A stretch of 8,181 bases of DNA, taken from contig JANQMO010000023.1 of the NCBI GenBank assembly GCA_028280025.1, positions 1 through 8,181 on the forward strand. The letters run 5' to 3'. This stretch comes from Chlorobium sp. (GTDB taxonomy: Bacteria > Bacteroidota > Chlorobiia > Chlorobiales > Chlorobiaceae). Below the pieces are notes generated by a model that saw nothing but the letters and a program-made list of their open reading frames with translations, had not been told where the DNA came from and made no database searches. This document shows positions 6,943-8,181 of this stretch, one piece after another. A program made the translations under genes and the position numbers. Position 1 is the stretch's first letter; each line of letters opens with the position of its first letter.

Positions 6943-8085
6943 TTATTGGGGAATTGCGTCAATAATCTTCACTACCGGGTACACGACAGATACTACCATA
7001 TTGAGAAATTTTTTCAGGTCTGCAGCGGGCGCGTTAGAAACGTAAAGAATGTCTTTGTCATTTATTTGAAAGTTCTGGGCAAGGAAAAAACCCGATGGAT
7101 CGCTCAGGTCCAACGTATAAACGACCGGCTGCGCATTTACAGCGTCCCGGTTGAGGATTTCAGGATCCACAAACCGGAATACAAAAACACCGCGTGCGTC
7201 AGCGCGGTTATCCTGCAATCCTCCGACTCTGCCGAGTGCCTGAGCAAGTGATATTCCCTGGGCTTCAAAGTTGATTTCCTGATTTTTACCGATAGCGCCA
7301 AGTGCTGTAAGACTAAGGGGCTGGTAAAGCAGGGTGATGACATCGCCGGGTTTCAGCGGAATGTTATGACGCGGATGGCGGATAATATCCTTTAAAGGCA
7401 TTGTCTGGAAGGTTTCACCTCTGGTCAGCTGCAATGTCATTTTTTCTACCGGCCGGCTCGTCCCGCCTGCTGCTGCAAGAGCATCGAGCACCCGTTCACC
7501 TCCATCGGTCAATGGCATTCTCAGGCTGGAGTTGACTTCACCGACGACAGTTACCGTGGCACTATTATTGCGAATGGTTTTGACCAGTGCCTGGGGCTGG
7601 TTCGCTTTTCCTTTCAGGCGCTGGACGATTTCTGCTCCAACTTCCCGGGAACTCAGTCCGGCGACATCAATGTCGCCGGCATAAGGTATTGATATCCGGC
7701 CGTCGGAATTGACCATCTGGACCGGCAGGGTGGTTGCTGATGTCGATGAGCCGTTAAGGGTGGTCTGTGAACCGCCGAACAGGGCAGGGGGGACTTCCCA
7801 GATTGTTATCTCAAGGATGTCTCCAGGATTAATCAAGGTTGTTTGGGCCGGAAAGTCGCTGAAAACAGAGGAAAATACCTGCCGGTGCTTGTGCGTTGCT
7901 ATATCCTGAAGGACTTTGCTGTCGATAGCAACGACAGTGATATTTTGTTTTCTGCTCGATGAATCGGCATTTTTGACAGCACCTGTTTTCGGTCCTGATG
8001 AAGGAAGAAAAGAACTGCAGGATACAAGAGTGACAAGTATCGAAACCGTAAAAGTAAATCGCAAAAAATAATGAATATTTTTCAT
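6943..8085 (-). CDS. Outer-membrane polysaccharide export lipoprotein (BexD/CtrA/Wza class)
   Basis: This is the outer-membrane polysaccharide export (OPX) channel subunit, 380 residues from the ATG at 8083-8085. A lipoprotein signal peptide is clear: a basic N-terminus, a hydrophobic core and the lipobox L-V-S-C, with Cys at 23. The poly_export domain begins at INPGDILEITIWEVP (about 85-99) and contains DGRISIPYAGDIDVAG. Two SLBB-like beta-grasp domains follow, one with TVVGEVNSSLRMPL and one starting at LGAIGKNQEINFEAQG. The C-terminus ends in an amphipathic, Val/Ile-rich helix (about 355-380), as in BexD/CtrA/Wza. A GTG at 8086-8088 is an alternative start one codon earlier. The putative right IS ends about 7 bases upstream, so there is no room for a native promoter and no Shine-Dalgarno is visible. 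It is the first gene of the operon segment. Confidence 0.93.
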   Translation of the reverse strand: MKNIHYFLRFTFTVSILVTLVSCSSFLPSSGPKTGAVKNADSSSRKQNITVVAIDSKVLQDIATHKHRQVFSSVFSDFPAQTTLINPGDILEITIWEVPPALFGGSQTTLNGSSTSATTLPVQMVNSDGRISIPYAGDIDVAGLSSREVGAEIVQRLKGKANQPQALVKTIRNNSATVTVVGEVNSSLRMPLTDGGERVLDALAAAGGTSRPVEKMTLQLTRGETFQTMPLKDIIRHPRHNIPLKPGDVITLLYQPLSLTALGAIGKNQEINFEAQGISLAQALGRVGGLQDNRADARGVFVFRFVDPEILNRDAVNAQPVVYTLDLSDPSGFFLAQNFQINDKDILYVSNAPAADLKKFLNMVVSVVYPVVKIIDAIPQ

Positions 8086-8092
8086 CACTACT

Positions 8093-8102
8093 GTCCGGTT
8101 AA
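8093..8102. repeat. IS terminal motif, right copy (GTCCGGTTAA)
   Basis: This is the exact inverse of the 10-mer at 79-88. It marks the 3' end of the right-hand element and contains the transposase stop codon (TAA on the minus strand at 8099-8101). Confidence 0.55.
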
Positions 8103-8181
8103 AATAGGGCGAGTTGAGGCACTGGCTCCCTCGCCTTTTTGATGGAACGCTCGTTGAACGACAAAATATCGATGAGCAGTC
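8099..8181 (-). CDS. Putative IS transposase, C-terminal 26 residues
   Basis: The frame entering from the window edge reads LLIDILSFNERSIKK, then AREPVPQLALF and stop. A helix of the L-L-x-I-L-S type followed by a short tail ending Q-L-x-L-F is, to my recollection, typical of IS4-like (DUF4372) transposase C-termini. The TAA lies within the 10-bp terminal repeat, a compact layout usual for IS elements. The other two minus-strand frames contain less protein-like sequence. Identification rests on 26 residues plus context. Confidence 0.5.
   Translation of the reverse strand, partial: LLIDILSFNERSIKKAREPVPQLALF
8107..8140 (+). terminator. Terminator-like hairpin at the inner end of the right IS
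   Basis: GGCGAG (8108-8113) pairs perfectly with CTCGCC (8130-8135). A further GAG/CTC pairing (8116-8118 with 8126-8128) encloses a 7-base loop. Five T's follow at 8136-8140 on the plus strand, as in an intrinsic terminator. On the minus strand the same stem is followed by CTATTTT, a weaker tract, so it could act in both directions. It overlaps the transposase C-terminal codons. Confidence 0.4.

Larger units (their letters stand above)
8093..8181 (-). mobile_element. Right insertion sequence, 3' (transposase-end) end, partial
   Basis: From 8181 down to 8093 the minus strand carries an open frame that ends in the terminal motif shared with the left element. The capsule gene cluster begins immediately to the left, with only a few bases before its first start codon. 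The element has the same orientation as the left one (both transposases read leftward), and its inward-facing end is the transposase 3' end. Family assignment is tentative. Confidence 0.6.

Noticed and set aside
6946..7251. 101-codon plus-strand open frame
   Set aside because: It is antisense to the SLBB region of the export lipoprotein gene and has no recognisable features.
8101..8106. Outward promoter at the right IS end using TATTTT as a -10
   Set aside because: There is no TTGACA-like hexamer 16-18 bases upstream, and the initiation point would fall almost on the start codon.

Overview
The window holds a seven-gene, minus-strand segment of a Gram-negative capsule locus of the ABC-transporter-dependent (group 2/3, Kps/Bex/Ctr) type. 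It is bounded at both ends by what look like the inner ends of two insertion-sequence copies. In transcription order (right to left) the genes are: an outer-membrane polysaccharide export lipoprotein (BexD/CtrA/Wza class), a KpsS-like capsule-synthesis transferase, a KpsE/BexC/CtrB-type chain-length/export protein, a KpsM/BexB permease, a KpsT/BexA ATPase, a sulfotransferase-like coiled-coil protein, and an FkbM-like/coiled-coil/methyltransferase protein cut off by the left IS.

The first five genes form the export core. KpsS-type enzymes start the Kdo linker on the lipid acceptor, KpsM and KpsT pump the lipid-linked chain across the inner membrane, and the KpsE-like and BexD-like proteins carry it across the periplasm and outer membrane. 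The genes are tightly packed, with overlaps of 32, 8, 4 and 14 bases and gaps of 42 and 20 bases, so one operon with translational coupling is likely. The last two genes are not standard exporter parts. Each joins a transferase-like N-terminal domain to a long coiled coil, which suggests chain modification, termination or length control at the exporter. No repeat-unit glycosyltransferase, kpsC, kpsF or kpsU lies in the window, so the rest of the locus must be elsewhere.

At the left end (1-88) the minus strand reads as the 5' end of an IS: a 10-bp terminal motif GTCCGGTTAA, a 62-base leader, and a start codon (MARKH...). At the right end (8093-8181) the minus strand reads as the 3' end of an IS: a transposase C-terminus ending QLALF, with its stop codon inside the same 10-bp motif in inverted orientation. 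Both IS ends face inward and both transposases read leftward, so the segment is arranged like the cargo of a composite transposon, or like a locus hit by two insertions. The left insertion truncates the last gene. The right insertion sits about 7 bp from the first start codon and removes its native promoter and ribosome-binding site.

Organism: a diderm (lipobox-bearing outer-membrane exporter) of moderate GC. Almost no start codon has a recognisable Shine-Dalgarno sequence. A lineage with weak SD use, such as Chlorobiota/Bacteroidota, would fit, and the protein style recalls green sulfur bacteria, but this assignment has low confidence. No RNA genes or CRISPR arrays were seen, and there is no gene-free stretch over 300 bases.
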